Program-made: the position numbers and the translations under genes | NCBI RefSeq assembly: GCF_000499845.2 | Contig: NC_023756.2 | Span: 40,607,393 to 40,671,392 of the forward strand | Length of the DNA: 64,000 nucleotides | Reading direction: 5' to 3' | From: Phaseolus vulgaris | Lineage: Eukaryota > Streptophyta > Magnoliopsida > Fabales > Fabaceae | Part shown: one piece after another, positions 23,385-35,172 of the stretch | Layout of the letters: each line of letters starts with the position of its first letter | How positions within the stretch are numbered: the first letter of the stretch is position 1 | The notes under the pieces: generated by a model | The model's database searches: none | Seen by the model: only the letters and a program-made list of their open reading frames with translations | What the model was told of the DNA's origin: nothing

Positions 23385-24547
23385 TCAGGTTCCTTTGGTC
23401 CTAGATACACCTAATAACAGATGCCCAAACACCTTTCCATACCAAGTTTTGCTTCTTCTAGCATTGCTCAGATAAAAACTCATAAAGTGCAGATTGAAAT
23501 CATTAACAGAAGAGATACCTATCCATTTGAAGCACAAGGACCATACCCATTGTGCGTATTTACACTCCAAGAAGATATGTTGACAAGACTCCTCCTTAAG
23601 ATGACACATTGCACATATCGCAGATTCCATCATCACCCCTCTCCTACTCAAACTCACCCTTGTTGGGATTCTATCCAGCAACACTCTCCAAGTTGTCACG
23701 ATCACCTTTAGGAATGCCTTAGTCTTCCAAAGGAGATTAAACACATCGGATTGGGTTCCACGAGATTGCTTAGCAAGGCACTCATAAGCAGAATTCACAG
23801 AAAAATGGCCTGGTTCTTCGTTCCCCCACACTTGCACATCCACGTCATTCCTTCTCATTAGTGCCCCTGATAGTAGTGTAAAGAGGTATGCTTCCAGTGA
23901 TGATTCCCACTAAAATCTGGCACACCTCCATGTCAGCCTCCATCTCCAGTCCGAATTAATCCACACGCCAACTTCACCCACTATTTGCCCCTTGTTTAAG
24001 GATAAGGAGAACAATCTAGGAAACAAGGATTTGAGATCAGAGCTTCCAACCCACACCTCCTCCCAGAACTTTACTTTGTCTCCACACCCTAGTTTCCAGC
24101 TTAGTTCTTCTTGAAACCATCCTTTTCCTCCTCCCTCTTTGCACACTTTATAGAGATCTTTCCACCACCAAGATTGGAGTTTGACTAGTGTATGGACGCC
24201 TCCAGGCTCTAACCCATACTTTGAGTCCAATAACTCCTTCCACCTTCCCTCCTCTTGAGAGATATAGTGCCATCTCCATTTAGCTAGGAGAGCATGATTT
24301 AACTTTCGTATTTCTCTTAAACCCAATCCTCCCTCCTCTTTAGGTTTGCACACATCTTCCCAACTAACCCAGCAAATTGGCTTGCTTTCCCCCGACCCCA
24401 CAAGAATCTCCTTTGGATAGAGGTAATCCTCTTATAGACTGAGTCAGGGGCTTTGAAAAGGGAGAGATAATACAGAGGTATAGCAGATATGACAGAGTTG
24501 ATAAGACAAATTCTCCCTGCCATGGATAAAAATCTCCCTTTCCACAC
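23385..24547 (-). pseudogene. LINE ORF2 C-terminal part: RT thumb and zf-RVT domain
   Basis: Frames 24547-24317, 24401-23910 and 23858-23385 form the region after the RT. WKGRFLSMAGRICLINSVIS and YYLSLFKAP begin the thumb, NPICWVSWEDVCKPKEEGGLG-like and LAKWRWHY blocks follow, and the final part has CAMCHLKEESCQHIFLEC, the Cys-Cys-His-Cys pattern of zf-RVT, next to WVWSLCFKWIGI. One frameshift near 24350 and one stop near 23910 interrupt it. No activity is possible as it stands. Confidence 0.85.
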
Positions 24548-24583
24548 ACTGAGCTTCGCTTTTAACTTGTTAAGGACCGGATC

Positions 24584-25786
24584 CTAGAACTGCTTCTTCC
24601 TGGGGTTACCTCCCACTTCAAGGCCCAAATATTTAAACGGTACTCCCATTTGTTTGCAGTTCAACGTCTTTGTATAACATGCTACATCACTACTTTGAAC
24701 ATTGATGCCTGCAAGCTTTGACTTATGGAAATTGATCTTTAACCCTGAGGCTAATTCAAACCCCCTTAGGATGGCCTTCAAGGTTACCACATTGTTGAAG
24801 GAGTCTTCACATAGAAAAATAGTGTCATCCGCAAACTGGAGGATGCACACCTCAATCTCCTTCCTTCCAAACTTGAGGCCCATCAACAAAGTGGTTTTGC
24901 TAGCACTTCTAACTATCCCAGCAAGGCCTTCAGCTACAACTAGGAAAAGGAAGGGTGCAAATGGGTCTCCTTGCCTTAACCCTCTAGTCGGCTTGAATTC
25001 CTCCGTAGGGCTCCCATTGACTAACACAGACACAGTGGCGGATTCCAGACATCCTTTAATCCATGCGATCCAGAGGTTGTGAAACCCCATCCTGGATAGC
25101 ATATCATATAAGAACGCCCATCTAACCGAGTCATATGCTTTTTCGAAGTCCACCTTTAGGCACAACCCTCTTCTCCCACTTCTCCTTAAATCCTCAACAA
25201 CTTCATTGGCCATAAGAACACTGTCTAAGATCCCTCTTCCTTTCACAAAGGTTGATTGACATTCATCTATCAAAGAGGGCAACACCTTCTTCATTCTACT
25301 AGCTAAAACCTTCGAAATAATCTTGTACATAGCTCCAACTAATGAGATGGGTCTATATTGCTCGAGCTTGGATAGGTCCCTAACTTTAGGAACCAAAGCT
25401 ATGAAAGAGGCGTTACTGCCCTTCGGAATACTTCCCGTCTCATGAAACAGGGACAGCGCTGCCACAAAATCTTCTTTTAGCAACTCCCAATTCTTTTTGA
25501 TGAAGTTAAAGTTATAACCATCTGGGCCCGGACTTTTTGTACCTTCACACTGCCACACTGCATCCGTAATCTCTTTCTTAGAGAAAGATGCTAGGAGACC
25601 CTCGTTATCAGTCGGAGATAGCGACTTGAATTCAACTTCATCCAGTCTTACCCCTAAATCTTTCGTTGCTTTGAATCTAGCTTCGAAAAGCTTCTTTGCT
25701 TCTGAACGGACAGTGCTTGGTTCCTCACACCAATGGTCCCCCACCTGGACGCCCTTCACTTCGTTTCTGAGCTTTCTCCACCTCAA
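24584..25786 (-). pseudogene. LINE ORF2 reverse transcriptase domain (400 aa)
   Basis: Contains the palm and finger motifs of non-LTR reverse transcriptases: KSPGPDGYNFNFIKKNWE (~residues 88-105), YRPISLVGAMYKIISKVLA, KVDFEKAYDSVRW, GLRQGDPFAPFLFLVVAEGLA and the catalytic LQFADDTIFLCED (~residues 322-334). The FADD box is intact. Stops on either side (25847 region upstream, 24584 downstream) break it from the endonuclease and thumb, so this is a pseudogene of one long ORF2. Confidence 0.9.
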
Positions 25787-25846
25787 GGAGGAATGAAAGA
25801 ACCTAGTACAAGAATCACCATTCTTGAACCAGTTAGCTCTCGCCTT

Positions 25847-26897
25847 CTAGCAATTGAGAGATTCAATTTTCTTATCATTCTCTTTCAGGAGACTAACCAA
25901 CTCCAATCTTTTCAATCTATCGTTTTCCACTAAACCCCCCAAGCAATCTTGACCATCTAGAGCCTCCAGATCCTGTAATATCCTCCTCTTGGTAGTGTCA
26001 AGGTTGCCAAAAACATCCATGTTCCAGGACTTCAGATTTGATTTGAGGAGTTTCAGCTTTTCTTTAATCTTCGTCAAGCCATACCCCTGCACCGAGTAGG
26101 ACCGCCATTTGTCTTGCACCATCCTACTGAAACCCTTCTCCAGGAACCAAGCATCAATGGTTCTGAAGGGTTTGGGACCCCAGTCTTTCTCTATAGACTT
26201 AACCACCATAGCACAGTGGTCTGACACTTCCCTTCTTAATACATATTGCTTACTCATGGGCCAAAGCTGCAACCACTCTTTTTACAAGCACTCTATCAAT
26301 TTTACTCTTTGCCGTTACATCAGGTTTAAACCATGTAAACTTCTTACCTACTAGAGGTAACTCTAGTAGAAAGATGGAGTCAATGAAACTATTAAAGCCA
26401 ATTAACTCACTTGTCTGCTCTCCCCTACCTCTAACGCCTTTCCTTTCACTTTTGCTTCTTACCGCGTTGAAATCCCCACAAAAGCACCAAGCTGGTTCAT
26501 GGCGAGCCATTTTTACTTTAGTAAGGTCCTCCCACAAACTCTTTTTACCATTCAGCGTGCATGGAGAGTAGACGTTTACCACCACACACCTAGAGGATGA
26601 TTTTATGTAATGGCCAAAGATGATAATAAAGCCTGTTCCCATCAAATGATTTTCGTATTCAAAGGCTTCTTTATTCCACATAGACAACAAGCTTCCACTT
26701 CCTTCGTCTCCTTTGTTATGCATCCACCCCACCATATTATCACCCCATAGAGAAAAGCATCTTGTATCTGAGAGTTCTTTGGACTTAGTTTCTTGCACAC
26801 AAACAAAATCTGCTCCCTCCCTTCCTATAATATGTCTCATATACCGTGCCTTTGTGCCTCCCCCCAAACCTCTAATGTTTAAGTTTACTATAATCAT
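25847..26897 (-). pseudogene. LINE ORF2 endonuclease domain (APE type)
   Basis: Frame 26897-26250 starts MIIVNLNIRGLGG, the normal start of plant L1 ORF2, and shows the endonuclease motifs FVCVQETK (catalytic Glu), NVYSPC, CFCGDFNAVRS (Asp and Asn) and, near its end, KIDRVLV; the SDHCAM motif with catalytic His follows in the next frame (26272-25847, VSDHCAMVV). The frame change near 26260 and the stop at 25847 make it non-functional. Confidence 0.88.
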
Positions 26898-27194
26898 AAA
26901 GACCCATCCTTCTTACCCTCCTCGACAATTCTCATAAACTCCAAGTCTCTTGTTTCCATACACGAATATTCCTTTACAACCTCCTGTTGATCCCCACGAC
27001 ACCTGATCCCTATCCGATTACTGATCTCCTAGAGTTTTGACGGTTCCACCACCAGGTCAGATACAAACAACCGTTGGTTACAGTTGTCAATATCTCCATC
27101 AGACAAAGACGCAGAGGACATACCTTGCCTAAACAGAATAGAGCTACCAGTCTGCGATATTTTTGCATGTAGTCTTGCGGAGCGCCTAAAATAA

Positions 27195-28641
27195 TACTGG
27201 AAAGCTTACTCTTTAACTCTTTGCAATATAGACGTACCTGAAGTGAAATTCATGTAAAAAAGTTTAAAAATTTAATGAAGTTTAAAGTCGTTGATAAATT
27301 TAAGTATTTTCAATTGAATTTCTATTAAATTTCTTGGTCTCTTGGATACTAAATTGTTTTTATATTTTTCAATTGAGTTTCTGCTATTTTTTTTTTTGTT
27401 AATTGAGTGATGTAACTATTATCTTATCCCATAACCTTATTTAGTTGTCTCTATATGTTATTTTGTGTTAATATTAATTGATGTAGCTTTGTGATTAACA
27501 AAATAAGTGATTTTTATTGTTGGTTGAGGGTAAACAAAAACAAAATGAAAACTTGAATACAATTTTAAGAGAATTTAGAACAAGCGTGATGTTAAACAAC
27601 ATAACAAACATTGAGTTGGAGTTGCAAGTGAAGGACATCCAATAATGAAATCTATTTGTGTCAGGTGGCTTTTATTGCTTTTGTTTAAAACAATAACGAA
27701 CAACTTTTTTTGGATGAGATTGAAAAGAAATTGAAAATGAGAATGTATGGTATGGAGGTAAACGAAAAAAAAGAGAAAATTAAAATGAAAATCTAAATAT
27801 GGTGTTAACAAGGATAACATTGGAGATGCATGTGAAGGTCCTGAAGGATAAAAAAACTTACAACCAATTTCTTTACATTTGGTCTTACCCCTTATTCTAT
27901 CATTATTGTTTTGTTGTTCAACCACACACTTGTTATGCAGTCTCCCAACATTGTATTTAGATTTTTCTTTTGCTTTCCTTTTCATTTATCCTCACCCAAC
28001 AATAAAATATGTATATTATGTTAATCACAAAACTATATTCTTTAATATTATCACAAAATAACATGTGGAGACAACTAAGTAAAGTAACGGGCCAAGATAA
28101 CAACCACGCCACTCATTTAACAGAAAAATTAAATAGAAGAGACTCAATTGAAAAATATAACTTTTTTTAGTACTAATAGACGAAGAAAATTGAATAGGGA
28201 CTCAATTTGAAAATACAACAAAAAAATATTAAGAACTTGAAATAATTAAGTATTTTTTTAATAATGAAAGAAACATTATTCAACAAAATCAAATACCAAT
28301 CAACAAGTAAAGTAGTATATCAACTAAAGAGGTTATTTCTAATATTGTATGAATGCTAAATATACAAAATTAATGAGTAAACCTCTACTCTGATTTTTGA
28401 GATATGTAAACGTCTAGCCTTATTTCATTGGTGAAATCTCTTTACTTTTAGTCTTTTCTCACATCAACTTTGACATTAGGGATTGAACTAAATGATGTTT
28501 TTGAAAAGTAAATATTTTATGAAGTTAGAAACTATAGTAGTGATCAATTGGAAAATATTAAGAACTTATGCAAGATAACACATTGTATTAATCTTACTTA
28601 CTAGGATTAAAGTCTTTATGGGCCTTTTATTAGTTTGGAAC
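27195..28641 (-). pseudogene. Relic P450: intron and 40 nt of exon 1 (unit B)
   Basis: Paralog of 1201-2619. The exon 1 tail is at 28602-28641, the splice donor at 28593-28601 (GTAAGTAAG), and the rest is intron-derived sequence matching the intact P450 introns in patches. Separated from its exon 2 fragment (22190-22370) by the LINE. Exon 1 homology again ends at a gypsy LTR, showing that the LTR insertion predates the duplication. Confidence 0.7.
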
Positions 28642-29690
28642 TGATAAGTGCCATAATTCAACTATATTTCATACAAAAAGATAGACACTTATAAATTTTA
28701 ATTGATAAAATAGTTATAATTCAACTTCTAATTTAGGAATATGAATTTTTTTACATAATTCTGATTATAAGATGAATGTGAATGATTTATTTCCAAATTG
28801 TGTTAATTTTATGGTTTTAGGGGAAAATAGAGATAAAAAGGTTAAAGAAGAATGAACAAGTTAAAGACAAGATGAAAAGACAAAGTTAGAACATTGAAAA
28901 CTCGCTCAAACTTGACCAATGATCGCTTAAGCGAGTTCACTCCCGTGAAGTTGGATTTTTTCTCGTAAAACGTGCTTAAGTAAGTAATATCTCACTTAAG
29001 CGAGATGTTCACTTAGCCCAAACCCAATTAAGTTAAATAGAAGGCGTGGGACATAACTATATATATCATTGGGAGGATGTGGAGAGATACAAAACCCTAG
29101 AGGAGGCATCCGTCAAGGGGAAACATCTTGGATCTTCTTTTCTTGCTTTCAATGTTTGTAATGACCAACATGAGTGGCTAATTCTTCCCTTTGGGATTGA
29201 GAGTAATCTGTTCAAACTCATGTATTAAGGTGATATTCATTTATAATTTTATGTTTTTGATTAATGATTGATATTATCATTTTATTATTAAAGTTTGAAT
29301 CTTGATTCATGATTCTGATCCTTAGATTTGTCTGGAAAGTACTTCTAAGCATCTGACCTAAATGATAATGCTTAACATATTTGAATGTTAGGAATAGATT
29401 TGAAATGTTAATTGCTTTATAACATTTGTTCGTAATGATAAGGAGTTTTTATAAATATGCGAGGAATCGATATTTAGGAAACTATCTTAATAATTTTGTA
29501 TGCGATGAATCAATATGAATGATTTTATATGTGCATTAATGTCAATCAAGATGAAATGTTATATGTTTTTTTTATTAAGAATACAAACGAGTGAGAATGA
29601 TGAACCCCAATCCTAATTTTAGTAATTGACTCATCCAAATCATTTATTTGCTTTTATTTAATTTTTTACAAATCCATCATACAAGCTCTA
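28642..29690 (+). mobile_element. Truncated Athila/Tat-like gypsy LTR (unit B)
   Basis: Matches 2620 to about 3680 and starts TGATAAGTGCC, but stops near 29690. The last ~100 bp of the LTR, the primer-binding site and the leader seen in unit A (about 3680-3995) are deleted and the sequence joins the unclassified repeat directly. The small frame inside it is not a gene. Confidence 0.65.
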
Positions 29691-30289
29691 GTGGTCTTCC
29701 TTCAAGCTCTAGTGATTCAACCTTCTGGGAACGAATGTGGCTCTTCCTGCGATGACACTCCAATGCTCAAGTCAGTAAGAGCATAAAATATAATGAGTAT
29801 AATATAAAATAGAGTTGAGAGTACTCCATGTGTTGTTTATTAGATTAGATATATGAGATGATCCTTTCTGTATAGTGTAATTTGGTATATATAGATTGAA
29901 TTGTAACCTCTCCACCTTTAGTCATGATTATGTCATAATTGAGTGATTAAGGCTAATTGATTGAAATCCCTTTATTTGTGCTCCTTCATAACGTTAGATA
30001 CATAGGTCGGGAAACGACCATAAATGACCAACTATCGGGCCAATCCCATGACCTAAGATGCCCCCCAGCCTCAGGCGTAGGCCAATGAGGCAATGGTGAG
30101 TTTGAAGGTCGAAAGATGAGCCATTTGTTATATTCCATCGGGTCAGGCCCATGACTTAACATGCCCCCCAGCCTCAAGCGTAGGCCAATGAGGCTAATAA
30201 GTTCATAGGCATTATTTACATAGATCGGTATCAAATCCATTTCACCACATGATTGGGCTAGAAACTTCTTTTACCTGCAATAGATATAA

Positions 30290-31065
30290 GACAATTACTT
30301 CTTGCACCCAATCAATTTTGACTGACACCCGACGAAATTTTTAAAATCCCATTTTGCCCTCGTCTTTTTTATTAAGAAAAACGGCGATAACCTGGATATT
30401 GACCTCCGGATACACGAGTCCGGAAGGCATTGTTGTTCATTCCAGATATAAAAATGCGTAAAAATTAATATTTCCAGTTTAATATTCTAAACACACATAT
30501 CCGTAAGACAAAGATTAATTCTAGACACAAATGTCCATAAGTGGAAAATGGGTTATGGATAAATTTATCCAGAATTAAGCAGTACAGTGCAAACAACCTT
30601 GCTTCCGGACATAGGCATCCGCAGTAGAAAATCACACTTTCGGATACCACACATCTGGAACCAACAAAATGACATCTGGATAACAATATTCGTAGGTGAT
30701 TAAGCAATCCGACTTAAAATATCTGGAATGCCTAGGCAAAGAGAAAACTAAACTTATGCGTGTCGTCTTCTCCGGTGACTTCGTTTTTCTCGTTCTTTGT
30801 CGCCTTCCAATTCCCTCACAGATGATGTTGCCTTAGTCACCACAACAATGGACGTCGCTCCTCAGTGAAGATGAAGCGTCACTGCCTAAGTGAGAATGCG
30901 CGCAAAGAAGAATGAAAACGACAGTGGGTGGCTGCTGTGTGTGTTGGGTGCCTGGATTGGGTGCACATCCTTAACCTAATTTTCATTTCATTAAGGACAT
31001 TTTAGTCTTTTCAAAAGAACGATTGGGTACCAGTCAAAATTGATTGGGTGCAGGGAGAATCTTCC
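30290..31065. mobile_element. Non-autonomous Mutator-like element (776 bp), unit B only
   Basis: Flanked by the 9-bp direct repeat TAGATATAA (30281-30289 and 31066-31074); unit A has a single TAGATATAA at 4590-4598 with no insertion. Both ends carry inverted CACCCAATCAATTTTGACTG starting ~14 bp inside each terminus, and the outermost bases are weakly complementary. A 9-bp target duplication with long TIRs is diagnostic of the Mutator superfamily. Internal sequence has scattered TCCGGATA-like words and a GC-richer segment (30770-30955), but no transposase and no convincing captured exon. Confidence 0.88.
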
Positions 31066-31284
31066 TAGATATAATTTAAAACTTACAAACTGGAACGAGT
31101 GAGATCGACATCCCCTTCCTAAACTAGAAGGATCTTTGTTTCCATTTTCTTCATCTGATAGATCGCCATTTCTTTCACTTGCAAAAAATATAATAATTTT
31201 TTTTGTACCTTATCAGGCTCAGCTCCATGATCAAAATGAATTTTACTTGAATCAAGTGTCTAGCTTGACACCATGATCAACATG

Positions 31285-31765
31285 GATTTTATTTGGATCA
31301 AGCGTCTAGCTTGGCACCATGTCCTTTCATGGTTTTACTCGACCGAGCACCTCACTCAGCACCATGCCCATCACGGTTTTATTCGACCAAGAGCCGAGCT
31401 TGGCACCATGTCCTTTCATGGTTTTACTCGACTGAGCGCCTCGCTCAACACCATGCCCATCATGGTTTTATTCGATCAAGCGCCGAGTTTGGCACCATGT
31501 CATTTCATGGTTTTACTCGATCGAGCGCCTTGCTCGGCACCATGCCCATTATGGTTTTATTCGATCGAGCGCCTCGCTTGGCACCATGTCCATCATGATT
31601 TTACTCGACCGAGCGCCTAGCTCAGCACCATGCCCATCATGATTTTACTCGACCGAGCATCTAGCTCGACACCATTACCTTCATGGTTTTATTGGACCAA
31701 ACATCTAGCTCGGCACCATCACCTTCATGGTTTTATTGGATTGAACATCTAGCTCGACACCATGT
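31285..31765. repeat. Minisatellite, about 45-bp period (unit B copy)
   Basis: Same unit as 5535-6025: TCATGGTTTTA.TCGA, palindromic GAGCGCCTCGCTC-like core and GGCACCATG. Unit order and base changes differ from the unit A array, so the arrays have diverged by conversion or slippage after duplication. Confidence 0.85.
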
Positions 31766-31795
31766 TAGGTGAACACCAGTCCATGATTTTTTCTT

Positions 31796-33035
31796 CAGAT
31801 GAATTAACCAAAGTTGATCCCTTACAAATTGCAAACTTGTACAACATGTAGTATATTGAATAAACAATCTTATTTTCAATCAAGATAAATTTCAAATAAA
31901 TCATATTGTACCAAACACAAAGTAGACAAATCCGCAAATTTTTTACAAATACTTAATTAGTTGTAATAAAAACATAGATTACCCACGTTCCATATTCTTA
32001 GTATAAGTCTCCTATCCAATAATTTAGAAACAACTAAATGAATACTCTTCAACGGAATGGCCATGGTAAGAGAAAATGTTCAAAACACATAAACATTCTA
32101 TATTTTTTGTTAATTGCTATCTTTAAATCTTGAATTTCAACATTTTAATTTAATAAACTTTCTATCAAATGAGTTTCCAAAATTTATGAGATTCATTATT
32201 ATCTTTTGTTGATCAAAATATATTTAATAATGAAACAACATAATTCATCCTTAGTGCAAAATCTTATGACCCATTAGTGCAACGTGCCAACCCATTAATT
32301 TTGGTATGCCAAAATAAAGTGAATTAATAGTATATGTATTCTCACTTAAGATAAGAATTATTAGAATAAATAAACTTGATATAAATTTGAACCTTCATCA
32401 TTATTTTTCACTCTTTCACTTACTTCTATACTCTTTCTTAACAAAAACGTCATTGTAATATAGCTATTTTTTATAACAAAATGTGACATAATCTTAAAAG
32501 CTTTAAAATTAAAAAGGTAGTGATGAATGAGTAAGTTGTATAGGTAAATAACCAAAACATTAATTTTTAATTTTATTTATTTATTTTTAAATCTGTTATA
32601 AAATAAAATAATATTCAGAAAAAGATCATAATAAGTTTTCTAATGTATATACAACATAAAAGATAATTTTATAGTAAAAGAAATTTACCTAAATAACAAT
32701 AATAAAAACATATTTAAAAACTTGTAAACATTTTCATATACTTCTATGGTTTTACTTTTCATCAATTTTGAAATCTTAAAAAGTTCGCCGTGTATATCAA
32801 TTATATTAATGGAAAGCTATTGAATGATATTGTAACATTTAAGAAAATTCATAGACACTATATGAGCAACATAACATTTCTTCTAGTTTTCCATAAACAC
32901 CTCTTAAATATTTTAACCAAATAAAATCCAACACAAGAGAAATTCAATCAATAAATAATAATATTCATTTAAGAATAGTAAAAAACTTCTTAAAATTCAG
33001 AAAAAATACTAGAGGTTGCGAAGGCAAGTAAATTT
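31796..33035. other. AT-rich intergenic DNA, no gene; empty CACTA site at its right end
   Basis: Paralog of 6061-7286. At 33022-33045 the sequence AAGTAAATTTACGGAAATTTATTATA is the uninterrupted counterpart of the CACTA target in unit A. No gene seen. Confidence 0.65.
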
Positions 33036-34523
33036 ACGGAAATTTATTATATACACCATTGCCACCCAAAATCCTCCCAAGAATTTACCTCACCCACCTT
33101 TATATCTTGATCCATTGAAAAAAAAATAAAGTCTAGGAAACAAAAATTTAAGTTTAATGTTGTGTTCCCAGACGTCCTCCCAAAATCCAACTTTATCCCC
33201 ATTACCTACTTTCCAAACAACAACGTTTTTGAACCATCATTCTTCCTCTCCCTCCTCACAGACTTCAGTTAAATCCCTCCACCACCATGATTGATATTTC
33301 GACTGAGCCAAACTTCTACCTCTTTTCGAGCCATATTTAGATATAAGGATGTATTTCCATTTCCCTTTTTAATCACTCATTAACCGTCATTTCCATTTCG
33401 TCAAGAGAGCGCAATTGAGCTTTCTTATATCATCAATCCTCAACCCACCTTCTTGAAGGGGCTTACAAACTTTCTTCCAACTTACCCAAGGGATAGCCTT
33501 GTTATCTCTGCCCCAGGCCCAAAGGAATTTCCTATGTATACTAATTATACTACTGCACACTGAAGCTGGAGCTTTAAAGAAAGACAAATAGAAAATAGGT
33601 ATGGCGGTAAAGACCGATTTAAGTAGGCATATTCTTCCTGCCATAGATAAAAATCTCCCTTTCCAAGAGATGAGTCTAGCATTTATTTTGTTGACAACAA
33701 GCTCCCAAAACTGTTTCTTCCTAGGATTACCTCCAACTTCTATCCCCAAGTATTTAAAAGGTAACCGCATGGTATTGCAATTTAAAGATTTTGCATAGGT
33801 ATTAAGGGAATACCTGTCAACACAAATACCTGCCAACTTAGATTTATGGAAGTTGACTTTCAAACCAGAAACGAGTTCGTGGCACCTAAGTATCGCCTTG
33901 ATAGTGAGGATATTGGAGAAAGACTCGTCACACAAGAATAAAGTGTCATCAGCAAATTGTAACATACAACAATCAACACATTTCTTCCCACCTTCACTCC
34001 TTTGAGCACATTCTGTTTTAAAGCTTATCTCACAAGCCCGGCCAAGCCTTCGGTCACCATAAGAAACAGGAATGGGGCCAAGGGATCACCCTGTCTCAGC
34101 CCCCTAAAAGGTTTGAATTCCTCCGTGGACTACCATTTACCAAAATCGACACAGACGAAGAAACCAGGTATCCTCTAACCCACGAAATCCATTTGCTATG
34201 GAAACCCAACCTATGAAGCATATCACGCAAGAAGTTCCACCTAACCGAATCATATGTCTTTTCGAAGTCCACCTTCAAACAAAGCCCAAACCTCTGATAT
34301 CTCCTTACCTCCTCAACCACTTCATTAGCCATAAGAACACTATCTAACACACCTCAGCCACTCAGAAAGGCGGACTGACAATCCTCTATGACCAGAGGTA
34401 GAGCATTTTTCATGCGACACGATAACACCTTAGTGATAATCTTATATAGAGCTCCTACAAGGGATATTGGTCTAAGTTGATCAAGCGATGAAGGATCTCT
34501 TAATTTGGGGGACTAAAGCAATG
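33036..34523 (-). pseudogene. LINE reverse transcriptase fragment (unit B copy)
   Basis: Paralog of 9304-10790 but less decayed. Frame 33387-33965 is open for 192 aa from the catalytic LQFADDTLFL box through FKYLGIEVGGNPRKKQFW, WKGRFLSMAGRICLLKSV and FYLSFFKAP. The upstream part (34096-34350, LCLKVDFEKTYDSVRWNFL) is separated by a frameshift near 34110. No endonuclease, no 3' tail. Confidence 0.85.
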
Positions 34524-34525
34524 AA

Positions 34526-34526
<1 letters not shown>

Positions 34527-34558
<32 letters not shown>
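34527..34558. repeat. CA/TA microsatellite (unit B copy)
   Basis: Short CACACA then TATATA run at the position of the ~110-bp array in unit A (10795-10907). Confidence 0.9.
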
Positions 34559-35172
34559 ACGATTTTAATTAAACCAAGAGTCTTTTCGGCATTTCGTTGA
34601 TACAAAACTCCTTATGTCTGGGGGTTAGTGTATTGTCTAGTTAATAATATGATCGAGAGGTTGAGAGGTTGAGAGGCCGCAACTATAAGAAACTCTCACT
34701 CTACCAAATATCATGTGATTAATAAGGATCAAAAGACTTTATTATAAAATAGGAAAATGTAAAATAATGACCAGCCTTAATACTATATCAAAGTCCAAAG
34801 ATTAAGTCCAAAATATTAAGAATAAACTCAATAAATATAAAGTACAAAAAGTAAAAGTCCAATAAGGTTGATAAAGTCCAATAAAAAGTAGTATAAATAG
34901 GTGACTTGATTAATAGTTAAGTAAAGTATTTTTAGAGAGATTATCACTTAATCAAATTGATTCCTACTTTATCATCGAAACACCTTGCAAATACACCCAC
35001 ATGTCTGAGAGAACTGAGACCAACCTGTTCGAGAGAACCGAGACGAATCTGCTTGAGAGAACCAACATCCACCTGTTCGAGAGAACCAAGACCCACTTGT
35101 CAAAAGAAATCGAGAGATTGTGAAGAAGAGATCACTGAAGTATATTAGAGAACGAAGGAGGAAGAACGAGAA
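34559..35172. other. Unclassified repeat-like segment (unit B copy)
   Basis: Paralog of 10908-11514, including the CTGTTCGAGAGAACC tandem words at about 35005-35100. No gene. Confidence 0.35.

Larger units (their letters stand above)
22371..27194 (-). mobile_element. Long L1-type LINE retrotransposon inserted in the P450 relic
   Basis: The 3' end shows as a T-run at 22371-22385 on the plus strand, then ~1 kb of untranslated region, then ORF2 pieces in the order expected on the minus strand: endonuclease (26897-26250), linker (26272-25847), reverse transcriptase (25786-24584), thumb/connection (24547-23910) and zf-RVT (23858-23385). 26898-27194 may hold the end of ORF1 or the spacer; no ORF1 is visible, so it is 5'-truncated. 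AATAA borders both ends (near 22366 and 27191), a possible target duplication. It is absent from unit A. Confidence 0.88.
29691..31795. repeat. Unclassified interspersed repeat (unit B copy)
   Basis: Paralog of 3996-6060, interrupted at 30290-31065 by a Mutator-like element. Contains the same gccccccagcctcaggcg segment pair (30058-30090 and 30160-30195) and the minisatellite. Confidence 0.45.

Noticed and set aside
29046..29228. Small plus-strand frame in the gypsy LTR
   Set aside because: The paralogous LTR in unit A (3045-3215) has stops in it, and it lies entirely within an LTR.
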